Positions 18,745-27,482 of a stretch of DNA of 64,000 nucleotides are shown here, piece by piece; the first letter of the stretch is position 1, and each line of letters begins with the position of its first letter. The notes below the pieces were generated by a model, which saw only the letters and a program-made list of their open reading frames with translations, was not told the DNA's origin and did no database searches. Source of the DNA: JAJZRJ01 sp040757055 (GTDB lineage Bacteria; Desulfobacterota; Desulfobulbia; Desulfobulbales; Desulfurivibrionaceae); the NCBI GenBank assembly GCA_040757055.1, contig JBFLXY010000008.1, positions 1 through 64,000 of the forward strand, read 5' to 3'. The position numbers and the translations under genes were made by a program.

Positions 18745-20082
18745 TCAGGAGCCCTTTTTTTCGAGGCGGGCGGCAAAAAAGCCGTCGAGCCCGTGGTGGG
18801 GCAGCGTTCGCAGATGGCCGTGGTTATCGACCATCTTGCGAGCCGGGGCGGGAAGGAAGGAGTTGGCATCAGCAACGACAAACTCGGGATGGCTGGCGAG
18901 AAAGGAAGTAACCACCCCCTCGTTCTCCTCCGGCTCGGTGGAGCAGGTGGCATAGACGAGCACCCCGCCCGGGGCGAGCAGGGTGGCCGCTTTCTCAAGC
19001 AGGTCGCGCTGCCGCGCGGCATAGCGTGGCAGATCAACCTCACTCCGCTGCCAGCGGATATCCGGCTGGCGGCCGATAACGCCGAGGCCGGAACAGGGGG
19101 CGTCGATGAGGATGCCCTGGAACGGTTGCGGCTGCGCCTTTGCAAAGGACTGCAACTCGCCCTCAAAAACCGTGGCATCCAGGCCAAGTCGATTCAGGTT
19201 CTCGCGAAGCAATTTTCTGCGGCCACCGTGCGGTTCCACCGCGACCACCTCACCGCCAGCGGGCAGCAGCTGCGCCATGTGGCTCGTTTTGCCGCCCAAA
19301 CCGGCACAGCCATCGAGATAACGGCCGACCTTTAATTCTCCCAGCAGAAGCGTCGCCAACTGGGCCGCCTCGTCCTGCACCTGAAACAAACCCTCACCAT
19401 ACCCGGGCAGATCGGCAATGCCCCCCCGATAACCAATCAGACGAATCGCGTCGGGCGCATAGGCGCCACCTTCTGCTTCGACGGCGGCATCGGTCAACAG
19501 TCGCAGATACCCCTGTCGCCCAATCCGCCGCGTATTGACCCGCAGCACCAGGAGTGGCTGTCCGTTGTTGGCCCGGCAAATCTCCTCGGCAACCTCGTCG
19601 CCATACCGCTGCCGCCAGCGCGCCACCAGCCACGAGGGATGGCTCAAAAAGAGCGCCTCACGGCTCGCGGCCGGCAAAACCGCATCCCTCCCCCGCGCCA
19701 GGGCCCGGAGTACCCCATTGGCAAACCCTGTCAACCATTTGGGCTGCCCTGCCGCTTTCAATGCCTGTACGGTCTCGTTGATCGCCGCGGAATCCGGCAC
19801 CCGATCCATGAAGAGCAGCTGATACGCCCCCACCCGCAAGGCCGCCAGGGTGAGCGGCTTCATCTTGGTCATGGGGTGACTGGAAAAACCCGCGATCACC
19901 TGATCGAGATAGCCTTGCCAGCGGAGCACGCCATAAACCAAAGCCATGGCAAGCTGGGTGTCGCGCTGGTCGCCATGGGATCGGCCTGCCTGCTGCTGGT
20001 CAAAAATCCGGTCCACAGGCTGTCCCTTGTGGGCAGCGCCCACAAGCACCTTGATGGCGATCTGGCGGGGGGATTGCATCAT
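18745..20082 (-). CDS. rsmB: 16S rRNA (cytosine-967-C5) methyltransferase
   Basis: Methylates C967 of 16S rRNA. The N-terminal NusB-like RNA-binding domain (PRQIAIKVLVGA ... LTLAALRVGAYQLLFMDRVPDSAAINETVQALK) is followed by a SAM-dependent Rossmann domain with YLDGCAGLGGKTSHMAQLL, IDAPCSGLGVIGRQPDIRW (one catalytic Cys) and YATCSTEPEENEGVV (second Cys). The start is ATG 20082, which overlaps the pgeF stop as ATGA, so the two genes are coupled. A longer upstream frame is only the shadow of pgeF. Confidence 0.94.
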   Translation of the reverse strand: MMQSPRQIAIKVLVGAAHKGQPVDRIFDQQQAGRSHGDQRDTQLAMALVYGVLRWQGYLDQVIAGFSSHPMTKMKPLTLAALRVGAYQLLFMDRVPDSAAINETVQALKAAGQPKWLTGFANGVLRALARGRDAVLPAASREALFLSHPSWLVARWRQRYGDEVAEEICRANNGQPLLVLRVNTRRIGRQGYLRLLTDAAVEAEGGAYAPDAIRLIGYRGGIADLPGYGEGLFQVQDEAAQLATLLLGELKVGRYLDGCAGLGGKTSHMAQLLPAGGEVVAVEPHGGRRKLLRENLNRLGLDATVFEGELQSFAKAQPQPFQGILIDAPCSGLGVIGRQPDIRWQRSEVDLPRYAARQRDLLEKAATLLAPGGVLVYATCSTEPEENEGVVTSFLASHPEFVVADANSFLPAPARKMVDNHGHLRTLPHHGLDGFFAARLEKKGS

Positions 20083-20825
20083 GCAGCAAGGGGAGAAAGC
20101 ATGATCACCGAACCGAACCGCCCGGTGACCCGTTCTCGACGGAAGGAAAAATAATCGGGGCAGCACCGGGTGCAGATGCGGGCAGTCTCGATCCGCTCTT
20201 CCCGCACCCCGGCCTGGTGCAATTGATCCCGGCTGATGGCCCAAAAATCGAAATGGTTCGGCGCCACCTGATACCCATGAAAGGACTCTGGCAACTCGGT
20301 CAGGTAATTCACGAACTCGGCACAACAGGGGCCCAGCGATGGGCTGATGGCAGCCGCCAGGTCGGCCGGCACGGTGTTGAACCGTTCAGTCATCGTGCGG
20401 ATGGTCTTGCCAATGATGCCTGCCACACTGCCGCGCCACCCTGCGTGAATGGCGGCAACGACCCTGCGCACCGGGTCGTGGAGCAGCACCGCCTGGCAGT
20501 CCGCCTGCTGGATCAAAAGGCCGAGGCCGGGCTGATCGGTCACCAGGGCATCATAGCCCCTCTCCTCAGTGTCCTGCGCAAGTGGATGATCAATCACCCA
20601 CACCGCATCACCATGCACCTGCCGGGCCGACGCAAGCACGCTAATCCCCAGTTCGACCTTGAGACGCTGCCGGTTCTCCCGCACATTGGCCTCCGCATCG
20701 CCCACTCCGAAGCTGAGATTGAGCGGCCCGTAGGGCGCCGGACTCACCCCGCCTGCCCGGGAAACCGCGCTTCCCGTTACGCCGGGAGAGGTGATAAGGC
20801 ACATGCTGCGGTAAAGGCTGGACAT
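20079..20825 (-). CDS. pgeF: Purine-nucleoside phosphorylase / copper oxidoreductase-like protein (YfiH/LACC1 family)
   Basis: Family members act on purine nucleosides and have been linked to peptidoglycan editing; the name pgeF comes from the latter. The metal-binding residues of the family are visible: the His in QVHGDAVWV, the Cys in QQADCQAVLLHDP, the His in AAIHAGWRGSVAGI, and the SLGPCCAEF and CTRCCPDYFSFRRE motifs. Length (248 residues) is typical. It is translationally coupled to rsmB. Confidence 0.92.
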   Translation of the reverse strand: MSSLYRSMCLITSPGVTGSAVSRAGGVSPAPYGPLNLSFGVGDAEANVRENRQRLKVELGISVLASARQVHGDAVWVIDHPLAQDTEERGYDALVTDQPGLGLLIQQADCQAVLLHDPVRRVVAAIHAGWRGSVAGIIGKTIRTMTERFNTVPADLAAAISPSLGPCCAEFVNYLTELPESFHGYQVAPNHFDFWAISRDQLHQAGVREERIETARICTRCCPDYFSFRRERVTGRFGSVIMLSPLAA

Positions 20826-20963
20826 GGTGCGGCACCAGACATGGAGGAATTATCGGCGGTTGCGCTTGGTCTAACGGTCATTTCGTTTTTCCGCAAGAGG
20901 AAAGCCCCTGCGCCGGAGCCTGACCAGGCGCTGCCGCCGCAAAAGCGCGCAAAAAGAAGAGAA
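20826..20963. other. Short intergenic region downstream of nrdG
   Basis: 138 bp between the nrdG stop and the pgeF start, both on the minus strand. I see no convincing terminator or gene; a weak GC-rich hairpin near 20920-20940 lacks a T-run. Confidence 0.4.
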
Positions 20964-21632
20964 TCAGCCGACCAGGGCCTGAAGGGCGGCAAAGGCCTCC
21001 GGACTGAAGCCTTTTTCCTGGGAAAACTCAGGGAGCAGCGGCGATTGGGGGTTGAAGTTCTGGAGCTTCAGTGGCGACCCGGCCAAGGTTTCCCGCCAGC
21101 AGCGGACATCCTCCTCGCGGTGCAGCTTCGGCACTACGGTCATGCGGAACTGGTGCGGCAGGCCGCTCTCCTTGAGCAGGGCAATGCTGCGGCGGATGGC
21201 GGCGAGATCCACCGCCACTCCGGCGCAGGCGTCGTACCTGGCCTGATCGAGCGGCGCCTTCACATCCATGGCGACCATGGCGACGAGCCCTTCCATCACC
21301 AGATGTTCCAGCTCATCGGGCCGGGTGCCGTTGGTGTCGAGCTTGACTGGAATCCCGGCGGCCTTGAAGGCACGCAGCAGTTCGGCCAGATCCGGCGCCA
21401 GGGTCGGTTCGCCGCCGGTGACGCAGACCCCCCCCAGCCAGGGCCGCATCTCGCTGAGTCGTTTCAAAACATGATCCAGCGGGATGGTCTCGAAGGTGCT
21501 GGGTTCCAGCACCAGCGGGTGGTTGTGGCAGAAGGGGCAGCGAAAATTGCACCCCCCGAGGAAGACCACCGAGCAGAGGCATCCCGGCCAGTCGATGAAG
21601 GAGGTTTCGAGAAAGCCTTTGATCGCCGGCAT
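20964..21632 (-). CDS. nrdG: Anaerobic ribonucleotide reductase activating protein (radical SAM)
   Basis: Uses a [4Fe-4S] cluster and S-adenosylmethionine to create the glycyl radical on NrdD. The radical-SAM cysteines C28, C32 and C35 lie in GGCNFRCPFCHNHP; the SAM-binding GGEPTLAPDL motif and VKLDTNGTRP follow. At 222 residues it belongs to the longer, PflA-like NrdG class found in many strict anaerobes. ATG 21632 begins MPAIKGFLETSFIDWPG, the usual start. It is the last gene of an nrdD-glutaredoxin-nrdG cluster. Confidence 0.93.
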   Translation of the reverse strand: MPAIKGFLETSFIDWPGCLCSVVFLGGCNFRCPFCHNHPLVLEPSTFETIPLDHVLKRLSEMRPWLGGVCVTGGEPTLAPDLAELLRAFKAAGIPVKLDTNGTRPDELEHLVMEGLVAMVAMDVKAPLDQARYDACAGVAVDLAAIRRSIALLKESGLPHQFRMTVVPKLHREEDVRCWRETLAGSPLKLQNFNPQSPLLPEFSQEKGFSPEAFAALQALVG

Positions 21633-21648
21633 GTCCGTCACCACAGAG

Positions 21649-21713
21649 GGCGGGGAGTGAGGGGCAGGAGGAAGGACCTGCAACGCGACTGCCCCCCACG
21701 AAGGCTCCCCGCC
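21649..21713 (-). promoter_or_regulatory. Nested intercistronic hairpin between the glutaredoxin gene and nrdG
   Basis: Outer arms GGCGGGGAG (21649-21657) and CTCCCCGCC (21705-21713) enclose inner arms GGGGCAG (21661-21667) and CTGCCCC (21689-21695). There is no T-run, so it is more likely an mRNA stability or processing structure than a terminator. Confidence 0.5.
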
Positions 21714-21726
21714 GCGGAGAAGAGGA

Positions 21727-22038
21727 CTACAGCGCGCAACTGCCCGATTCACAGGCAGCACGGGTGGCGGACGCCTGGATGGCCACACCGCGCTCCTGCG
21801 CCCGTGCGGCGAGATGGCGCTCGATGTGGGTGAATTCGTCCACCGAAGAGGAATCGTCCAAAACAAGAATCGGCAAGCGCTTGCGGGCCGTTTCCACCAG
21901 CCGGTGCCAGGCCAGGTGGGCCAGGGCGCCGGCATCGTTGCTGTTGAGTACCTCGATCTTGACATCCAGCGCCTGCAGGTCGAACTGCTGCTTGATCTGC
22001 TCGCAGAGCACGCAATCGTCTTTGGTAAAAAGCGTCAT
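21727..22038 (-). CDS. Glutaredoxin-like thiol-disulfide protein
   Basis: A 103-residue protein with a thioredoxin fold start (MTLFTKDDCVLCEQIKQQF) and a CVLC redox motif at residues 9-12, close to the NrdH/glutaredoxin CxxC position. The second half (ILVLDDSSSVDEFTHIERHLAARAQ) has no obvious cis-proline TVP motif, so it is a divergent member. It lies between nrdD and nrdG; class III enzymes usually take electrons from formate, but some accept thioredoxin-type donors. I infer a role as reductant or redox helper of NrdD. Confidence 0.75.
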   Translation of the reverse strand: MTLFTKDDCVLCEQIKQQFDLQALDVKIEVLNSNDAGALAHLAWHRLVETARKRLPILVLDDSSSVDEFTHIERHLAARAQERGVAIQASATRAACESGSCAL

Positions 22039-22074
22039 ATGGTTTCCCCTTTTTTCTCTCGCTGATTTTCCCCT

Positions 22075-22112
22075 CGCCATCCGGCTCGCGGCCAAAAACG
22101 AGCCGGATGGCG
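22075..22112 (-). promoter_or_regulatory. Strong intercistronic hairpin after nrdD
   Basis: A perfect 14-bp stem (CGCCATCCGGCTCG at 22075-22088 pairing with 22099-22112) with a 10-nt loop. It is followed on the minus strand by an A-rich stretch, not by T, so it should not terminate. It may protect or cleave the nrdD mRNA and set a lower dose for the two downstream genes. Confidence 0.65.
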
Positions 22113-22130
22113 TGTTCATGAACCGGAAGC

Positions 22131-24260
22131 CTATGCCTGGGCGAACTGCCGCTGGTTGCGGTAGCGTTCCTTGAGTTCGCCCAGTTTCCCCTTGTTCCAG
22201 CTCGAAATCTTGGTGAAGTAGCCGGTGATGCGGGTGATGCCGTCCACCTTTTCGGAGCCGCAGTGGGGGCACTGCTCGCTCAACCCGCGGCTGGTCTTGC
22301 CGCATTCCAGGCAGCAGGTGAACTCCGGCGAGAAGGCGATCTGATCGTTCTGGGTATGGCGGAAGACATTGATGATGAAGCTGGCGATGGCCTCCTTGTC
22401 CGGCTGCGCCTCGCCCAGCCAGAGGTGGGTGATGGCCCCCGCCTCGATGAGCGGATGGAAGAGCCCCTCGCTGTCCACCCGGGTGATGGGGTTCATGGTG
22501 GCGCCCACGTGGTAGAGGGTGGAGTTGGTGTAGTAGACCTCGTTTTTGGCGAGATTGCCCTGCACGGTCTTGGCGGCCTGCTCCGGGAAGTGGGCCAGAT
22601 CGAGCTTGGCGAAACGGTAGGCAGTGGATTCGGCCGGGGTCTGCTCCAGCACGAACTTCATGCCCATGGACTCCGCCATCTTGGCGCAGACGATGTTCAT
22701 GTGGGCAATGACCTTGAGGCCGAACTTCATGGCCGCGTCGGAGTCGTGGAGTTCCTGGCCGGTGTGGACCTTGACCAGCTCATTGAGCCCCACCATGCCG
22801 ATGAGGTAGGAGCAGCGGTGGAGCCGGAGGTAGCTCTGGCCGTCCAAGTTCATGGCCAGGAGCGACAACGGGCCGTTGGTCCCCATGGAGAGGAGCTTTT
22901 CAATGAACTTCTTCTTCTGCTCGTGGGCCTTGGCCGCAAGCTGCATCTTCTCGGTCAAGAGGGTGAAGAGTTTGGTGTCGTCGCCCTTGGCCTGATACGC
23001 CAGACGCGGCAGGTTGACCGTCACGTTCTGGAGCGCCGAGTAGCGCATCTTCCACGGCTCCTTGGCGTCCTCGAAGTCGCTGGCCTCCAGCTTGAAGGAG
23101 AGGCGGCAGCACTCGGAGATCTTGGCGGTCTCGCCGCGGTCGAAGATGAAGTAGGTGTTGCCCTTGACCGCCGCCACCTCGCAGATGTGGTGGAGGAAGT
23201 CCATGTGCCCTTCGGTCTTGAAGAACTTCTCGGTGATGTGCACCAGCGGCTTGGGGAAGAAGAAGGGCCGGCCGGCGGCATCACCCTCCCTGTAGACGTC
23301 GAACAGGGCCCAGGCAAAGCGCTGCGCCTGCTTTTCGTACTCGCCGTAGGTCTTGCCGGTGTAGACGCCCCCCGGGCCGATGGCCGGGACGTCCACGAAG
23401 TGCTTGGGCACCTCCCAGTAGACGTTGATGTCGGAGAAGATCGCCTGGCCGCCGCGGGCCACGGCCTGCTGGGAGAACTCGTAGATGAGCATCTGGGCGA
23501 GCTGCTTCACCCCGCGGTCGTCCAACTCTTCCAGGTAGGGGGCGAAGAAGAGATTGATGGCGTCCCAGCCGATGGCGCCGGCAAAGTGGCTCTGGAGCGC
23601 GGCGGCGAATTTGACCATGTGGGCCAGAAGCACCTCGGCGTGTTTGGCCGGCTTGGCCATGGAAAGGGCGTGCGGCAGGTTGAGGCCGAACTTCTTGATG
23701 TACTCCAGCGACTGGCCCGAGCAGTACGGACGGTCGATGAAGCCCAGGTCGTGGAGGTGCAGGTCGCCCAAAAGATGGGCATCGGCCACGTCCGGGGTGA
23801 AGACGTGGAGCAGCGCATACTCCTTCTTGATCCCCTCGGCCAGGGTGAGGTTGGTCGCCTCCGGGCCGTGGGGCACGTTGGCGTTCTCCTTGTTGTGCTG
23901 GACCAGAAGCTGGTCCACGTCGTAGAGGGGCACACCAAGGCGGGTGTGCATGCGCCGCGCCTCTTCAAGCCCCATCTCGAGCAGCTTGGCGTTGACCATC
24001 TCGCGGATGAGCGGGCCGGTCACCGTCTTGACCGTGCCGGTCTGGATGACCTTCTCCACCTCCTTGCTGATCTTCTCGGCGGTGTCCCGGTCGAGATACG
24101 TCTCGCGCAGCAGGGCATCGACGATGCGCTGGCGGTCCCAGCCCATCATGTCTTCCTGCGAGGTCCGAACGAACAGCGCGATATCGGTGGAATCCGCCTT
24201 GGCCACCTCCCTGGTGGTCATCTCCCGAGCCTCTGCTTTCAACGGCATGACTACTCCCAT
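22131..24260 (-). CDS. nrdD: Anaerobic ribonucleoside-triphosphate reductase
   Basis: Class III, oxygen-sensitive reductase that makes dNTPs using a glycyl radical. The N-terminus has an ATP-cone-like region (VRTSQEDMMGWDRQRIVDALLRET). The barrel follows, with HDLGFIDRPYCSGQSLEY and YFIFDRGETAKISECCRL. A zinc site (CLECGKTSRGLSEQCPHCG, residues ~650-668) precedes the radical glycine, about G680, in ITRITGYFTKIS. The 709-residue length is normal. ATG 24260 has AAGGAG upstream. A promoter with two NrdR-like boxes lies 73-129 bp upstream. Confidence 0.95.
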   Translation of the reverse strand: MGVVMPLKAEAREMTTREVAKADSTDIALFVRTSQEDMMGWDRQRIVDALLRETYLDRDTAEKISKEVEKVIQTGTVKTVTGPLIREMVNAKLLEMGLEEARRMHTRLGVPLYDVDQLLVQHNKENANVPHGPEATNLTLAEGIKKEYALLHVFTPDVADAHLLGDLHLHDLGFIDRPYCSGQSLEYIKKFGLNLPHALSMAKPAKHAEVLLAHMVKFAAALQSHFAGAIGWDAINLFFAPYLEELDDRGVKQLAQMLIYEFSQQAVARGGQAIFSDINVYWEVPKHFVDVPAIGPGGVYTGKTYGEYEKQAQRFAWALFDVYREGDAAGRPFFFPKPLVHITEKFFKTEGHMDFLHHICEVAAVKGNTYFIFDRGETAKISECCRLSFKLEASDFEDAKEPWKMRYSALQNVTVNLPRLAYQAKGDDTKLFTLLTEKMQLAAKAHEQKKKFIEKLLSMGTNGPLSLLAMNLDGQSYLRLHRCSYLIGMVGLNELVKVHTGQELHDSDAAMKFGLKVIAHMNIVCAKMAESMGMKFVLEQTPAESTAYRFAKLDLAHFPEQAAKTVQGNLAKNEVYYTNSTLYHVGATMNPITRVDSEGLFHPLIEAGAITHLWLGEAQPDKEAIASFIINVFRHTQNDQIAFSPEFTCCLECGKTSRGLSEQCPHCGSEKVDGITRITGYFTKISSWNKGKLGELKERYRNQRQFAQA

Positions 24261-24332
24261 CCCCTGTTTCTCCTTGTGCTCTCTCGTGTTAAAGAATTTA
24301 ATGAACTGCTGAGCCCCTGTTTCCCAGCAACA

Positions 24333-24389
24333 ACACGACCTGTTGTGTTGTGATGCCCATTATTGCACAAGATGTGGTGTACCGGTCAA
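24333..24389 (-). promoter_or_regulatory. nrdD promoter with two NrdR-box-like operators
   Basis: Two 16-bp sites, each matching the published NrdR-box consensus ACACAATATATTGTGT at 12 of 16 positions: GCACAAGATGTGGTGT at 24365-24380 and ACACGACCTGTTGTGT at 24333-24348. Their starts are 32 bp apart, about three helical turns, the spacing known for paired NrdR boxes. On the minus strand a TTGACC (24389-24384) and AATAAT (24364-24359) flank the first box as -35 and -10 with a 19-bp spacer; the second box covers the expected transcription start. Confidence 0.75.
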
Positions 24390-24502
24390 GCGAAAAAACG
24401 GCGGGAATGAAAAAAATGGTTTCAGGCGGGAAAACAGGGAAATAGCTCGGTGCGCCCGGGCCTCCGCCCCATGAACGGGGCAAAATCGCCCCCTGTGGGG
24501 CA

Positions 24503-26113
24503 CTATCGCCTGGCGATGATGGTGTCCTTCTTCCAGTGGCGGTCGTCGGTGCGGGGGTAGTCGAGGATGTAATGCAGGCCGCGCGACTCCTTGCGGATCA
24601 GGGCACAACGGACGATGAGTTCGGAAACCTGGGCGATGTTGCGGAGTTCCACCAGGTCCGGGGTGAGGAGGTAGTCGCGGTAGTGCTGGTCCACCTCGGC
24701 AAGGATGGCGGCGAGGCGCTCCTTCACCAGCCCCAGCCGCTTTTCCTTGCGCACGATGCCGACGTAGTTCCACATCAGGCGGCGGATCTGGTCCCAGTTG
24801 TGGCTGATGAGCACCCCTTCGTCGATGCGCTGGGCCTTGCCGGCACGCCAGGTGGCGACGGGGTGATGGCGCTGGCCCTCAAGCCGCGGCCACTCTTCGG
24901 CGCACTGGCGCGCGGCCTGGTCGGCAAAAACCACCGCCTCCAGCAGCGAGTTGCTGGCCAGCCGGTTGCCGCCGTGCAGCCCGGTGCAGGAGGTCTCGCC
25001 CAGGGCATAGAGGTTCTCGAGGCTGGTGCGGCCCATGATGTCGGTGAGTACCCCGCCGCACATATAGTGGGCTGCCGGCACCACCGGGATCGGCTCTTTG
25101 GTGATGTCGATGCCCAGCCTGAGGCAGGTACCGTAAATGGTGGGGAAGCGCTTCTTCAGGAAGTCCGCCGGCTGGTGCGAGATGTCGAGATAGACGCAGT
25201 CGTCGCCGCTCGCCTTCATCTCCAGGTCAATGGCCCTGGCCACCTTGTCGCGGGTGGCGAGGTCGCCCAGCGGATCGTACTTCTGCATGAAGGGGTTGCC
25301 GCGTTCGTCGATGAGCCGGCCGCCCTCGCCGCGCACCGCCTCGGAAATGAGAAAATTCTTGGTCTTCGGGTGGAAGAGGCAGGTGGGGTGGAACTGGACG
25401 AATTCCAGGTTGCCCACCCGGGCGCCGGCCCGCCAGGCCATGGCAATGCCGTCGCCGGTGGCGATGTCGGGGTTGGTGGTGTAGAGATAGACCTTGCCCG
25501 CCCCGCCGGTGCAGAGCACGGTGACCCGGGCGAGCCAGGTCTCGATGGTGTTGCCCTGCCGGTTCAGGACGTAAGCGCCGAGGCAGCGGTCGAGAAAGGG
25601 ATGGGTCGCCCGCACCCCGGCCTTGGAGCCGATGAGCAGATCCACGGCCACATGGTTTTCCAGCACCGTAATATTCGGATTCTCCGCCACCCGCCTGAGG
25701 AGCCCCTCCTCGATCTGCCTGCCGGTGAGGTCCATGGCGTGGGCGATCCGGCGGGCGGAGTGGCCCCCTTCCCTGCCGAGGTCAAGCTGGTCGGCATGCT
25801 CGCGGTCGTGCTGGAACTGGATGCCCAGGGCGATGAGTTCGTGCACCCGGGCCGGGCCGTTCTCCACCACCATCCGCACCACGTCCTCGTGGCAGAGGCC
25901 CGCCCCGGAGGCAAGGGTGTCCCGGATATGGGCCTCGAAGGTATCCTCCGCCGAGAGCACAGCGGCAATGCCGCCCTGGGCCAGGTTGGTGGCGGTATCC
26001 ACCTGCGCCTTCTTGGTGATGAGGGTGACTGTGCCCAGGCGGGCGGCCTTGAGGGCAAAGGAGAGGCCGGCGATGCCGCTGCCGACGACGAGAAAGTCGG
26101 TGGTCTGTTCCAT
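24503..26113 (-). CDS. nadB: L-aspartate oxidase
   Basis: FAD enzyme that converts L-aspartate to iminoaspartate, the first step of NAD synthesis; in anaerobes fumarate is the electron acceptor. The FAD-binding VVGSGIAGLSFALKAA opens the protein, then ATNLAQGGIAAVLS, the HEDVVR and GREGGHSARRIAHAMDLTGRQIEEGLL region, and the late FAD contact YALGETSCTGLHGGNRLASNSLLEAVVF. The 536-residue length is normal. nadA and nadC are not in the window. GC-rich hairpins just after the stop (24470-24500) may end the transcript. Confidence 0.95.
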   Translation of the reverse strand: MEQTTDFLVVGSGIAGLSFALKAARLGTVTLITKKAQVDTATNLAQGGIAAVLSAEDTFEAHIRDTLASGAGLCHEDVVRMVVENGPARVHELIALGIQFQHDREHADQLDLGREGGHSARRIAHAMDLTGRQIEEGLLRRVAENPNITVLENHVAVDLLIGSKAGVRATHPFLDRCLGAYVLNRQGNTIETWLARVTVLCTGGAGKVYLYTTNPDIATGDGIAMAWRAGARVGNLEFVQFHPTCLFHPKTKNFLISEAVRGEGGRLIDERGNPFMQKYDPLGDLATRDKVARAIDLEMKASGDDCVYLDISHQPADFLKKRFPTIYGTCLRLGIDITKEPIPVVPAAHYMCGGVLTDIMGRTSLENLYALGETSCTGLHGGNRLASNSLLEAVVFADQAARQCAEEWPRLEGQRHHPVATWRAGKAQRIDEGVLISHNWDQIRRLMWNYVGIVRKEKRLGLVKERLAAILAEVDQHYRDYLLTPDLVELRNIAQVSELIVRCALIRKESRGLHYILDYPRTDDRHWKKDTIIARR

Positions 26114-26229
26114 GGGCTCAGGCGCCGCCGCGATGCTGGCGGTTCAAGGTTTCAAAGCCGGGTGGTTTCTGGTATGTATGGGGCGAATACAAACTATCCC
26201 GGCTCGCCGGCCTTGGCAAGGATTCTTCC

Positions 26230-26853
26230 ATGAACCACACCCTCAAACTGGTGATCTTCGACTGCGACGGCGTCATGTTCGACTCGCGGGAGGCGAATCG
26301 CATCTACTATAACCAGATCCTCGCCCGCTTCGGCCACCCGCCCATGGACGCGGCGGAGCTCGACTACGTGCACGTGCACCACGTCATGGCCTCGGTGAGC
26401 CACATCTTCCGCCACTACCCCGGCGAGATCGCGGCGGCCCACGCCTTTCGCCAGCAACTCGACTACACCCCCTTTCTCCAGCACATGCTCATGGAGCCGG
26501 ACCTGTGCGAATTTCTCGCCTGGCTGCGGCCGACCCGCAAGACCGCGATCAGCACCAACCGCACCACCACCATGCCGGCCATCCTCGCGATGTTCCACCT
26601 CGCGCCGCTCTTCGACAAGGTGGTGACCGCCCTCGACGTGGCCCGGCCCAAGCCCGACCCCGAGGCGATCCATCAGATCCTCGGCCATTTCGGGATGCAG
26701 GCCCATGAAGCGATCTACATCGGGGACTCCAAGGTGGACCAGGAACACGCCGCGAGGGCGGGCATGCGGCTCATCGCCTTCAAGAATCCATCCCTTGCGG
26801 CGGAGTATCATGTAGAATGCTTCATGGAGATCACGAAACTGCCCATTTTTTGA
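26230..26853 (+). CDS. HAD-family phosphatase (phosphoglycolate-phosphatase-like)
   Basis: A 207-residue HAD hydrolase with a helical cap. Motif I is FDCDGVMFDS, motif II SLIKE-type ISTNRTT, motif III ARPKPDPEAI (lysine in RPKP) and motif IV IGDSKVDQEHAARAG. The layout matches Gph/PGMB-like enzymes; the substrate cannot be told from sequence. It is transcribed divergently from nadB and followed by a heptamer-repeat hairpin. Confidence 0.85.
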   Translation: MNHTLKLVIFDCDGVMFDSREANRIYYNQILARFGHPPMDAAELDYVHVHHVMASVSHIFRHYPGEIAAAHAFRQQLDYTPFLQHMLMEPDLCEFLAWLRPTRKTAISTNRTTTMPAILAMFHLAPLFDKVVTALDVARPKPDPEAIHQILGHFGMQAHEAIYIGDSKVDQEHAARAGMRLIAFKNPSLAAEYHVECFMEITKLPIF

Positions 26854-26869
26854 TGGGGCAGAAGCCCAA

Positions 26870-26952
26870 GGGTCAGAACCAGAACTCAGGAAAGGAAAGG
26901 CAACCCATGGCATTTACGGCGTTATTCCGGCTTCAGTCTTCTGATCCCTGAC
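26870..26952. repeat. Degenerate 7-bp repeat in inverted arrangement (family A)
   Basis: The left arm (26870-26892) reads in CAGAACn-like 7-mers, and the right arm (26925-26948) is its imperfect reverse complement (TTCTGAT, TTCAGTC units). It has the same unit type as the element at 29872-29950. It occupies the gap between the HAD gene and the next gene. Confidence 0.6.
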
Positions 26953-26972
26953 TTTTTGGAGGAGAAAAGGCC

Positions 26973-27479
26973 ATGAAACTGGAGATCAGCCACGAGATGC
27001 TGGTGGTGGGTCCGGACTTTGCCCGGAGCCGCGACCATGCCCTGCGTTTCTTCGCCAGAACGCCGCTGGTGCGCTACGATTTGGTGGCAGTGGACGAGGC
27101 CGCCTCCTGCCCCGCCAGCCACCCCGACTTCTGGCCGCGGGTGGAAGAAGGGATGCGCCAGAACCAGATGGTCCTGCACGATCTCATCGGGGAACTCAAG
27201 GAGAGCGGCCTGCGACGGTTCGACGACCTCTGCACCCTGCCCAAGGGCTACCAGAGCAAGCTCGTCCACACGGTGGCCCATCTGGTGGACGGCTTCTTCG
27301 GCATCGACACGGTTTTTTACAACCTGGCCGACGATTCCCACACCATCTCGCCGCAACTCCGCCAGGAAATTGAGGCCAATCCGGGCGAATACTGGCTGCT
27401 CAAGATCCACGCCGAACTCAAAGCCGCGGACCGGGAATCCTTCGTCGCCTCCCTCCGCCGCTTCGAGACCGGCGGATAA
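26973..27479 (+). CDS. Hypothetical protein, 168 residues
   Basis: I do not recognise this protein. It has a strong ribosome-binding site (GGAGGAGAAAAGG before ATG 26973) and normal GC-rich codon use, so it is very likely expressed. There is no signal peptide, membrane segment or metal motif. It is acidic and mostly helical by composition, with a central FDDLCTLPKGYQSKLVHTVAHLVDGFFGIDTVFYNL segment followed by a C-terminal helix pair. Its position before the metal-protein pair at 27.5-27.96 kb is convergent, not operonic. Confidence 0.8.
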   Translation: MKLEISHEMLVVGPDFARSRDHALRFFARTPLVRYDLVAVDEAASCPASHPDFWPRVEEGMRQNQMVLHDLIGELKESGLRRFDDLCTLPKGYQSKLVHTVAHLVDGFFGIDTVFYNLADDSHTISPQLRQEIEANPGEYWLLKIHAELKAADRESFVASLRRFETGG

Positions 27480-27482
27480 CGG

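Noticed and set aside
26114..26229. Small gene in the nadB-HAD divergent gap
   Set aside because: Only 116 bp with no start signal; it is more likely to hold the two divergent promoters.
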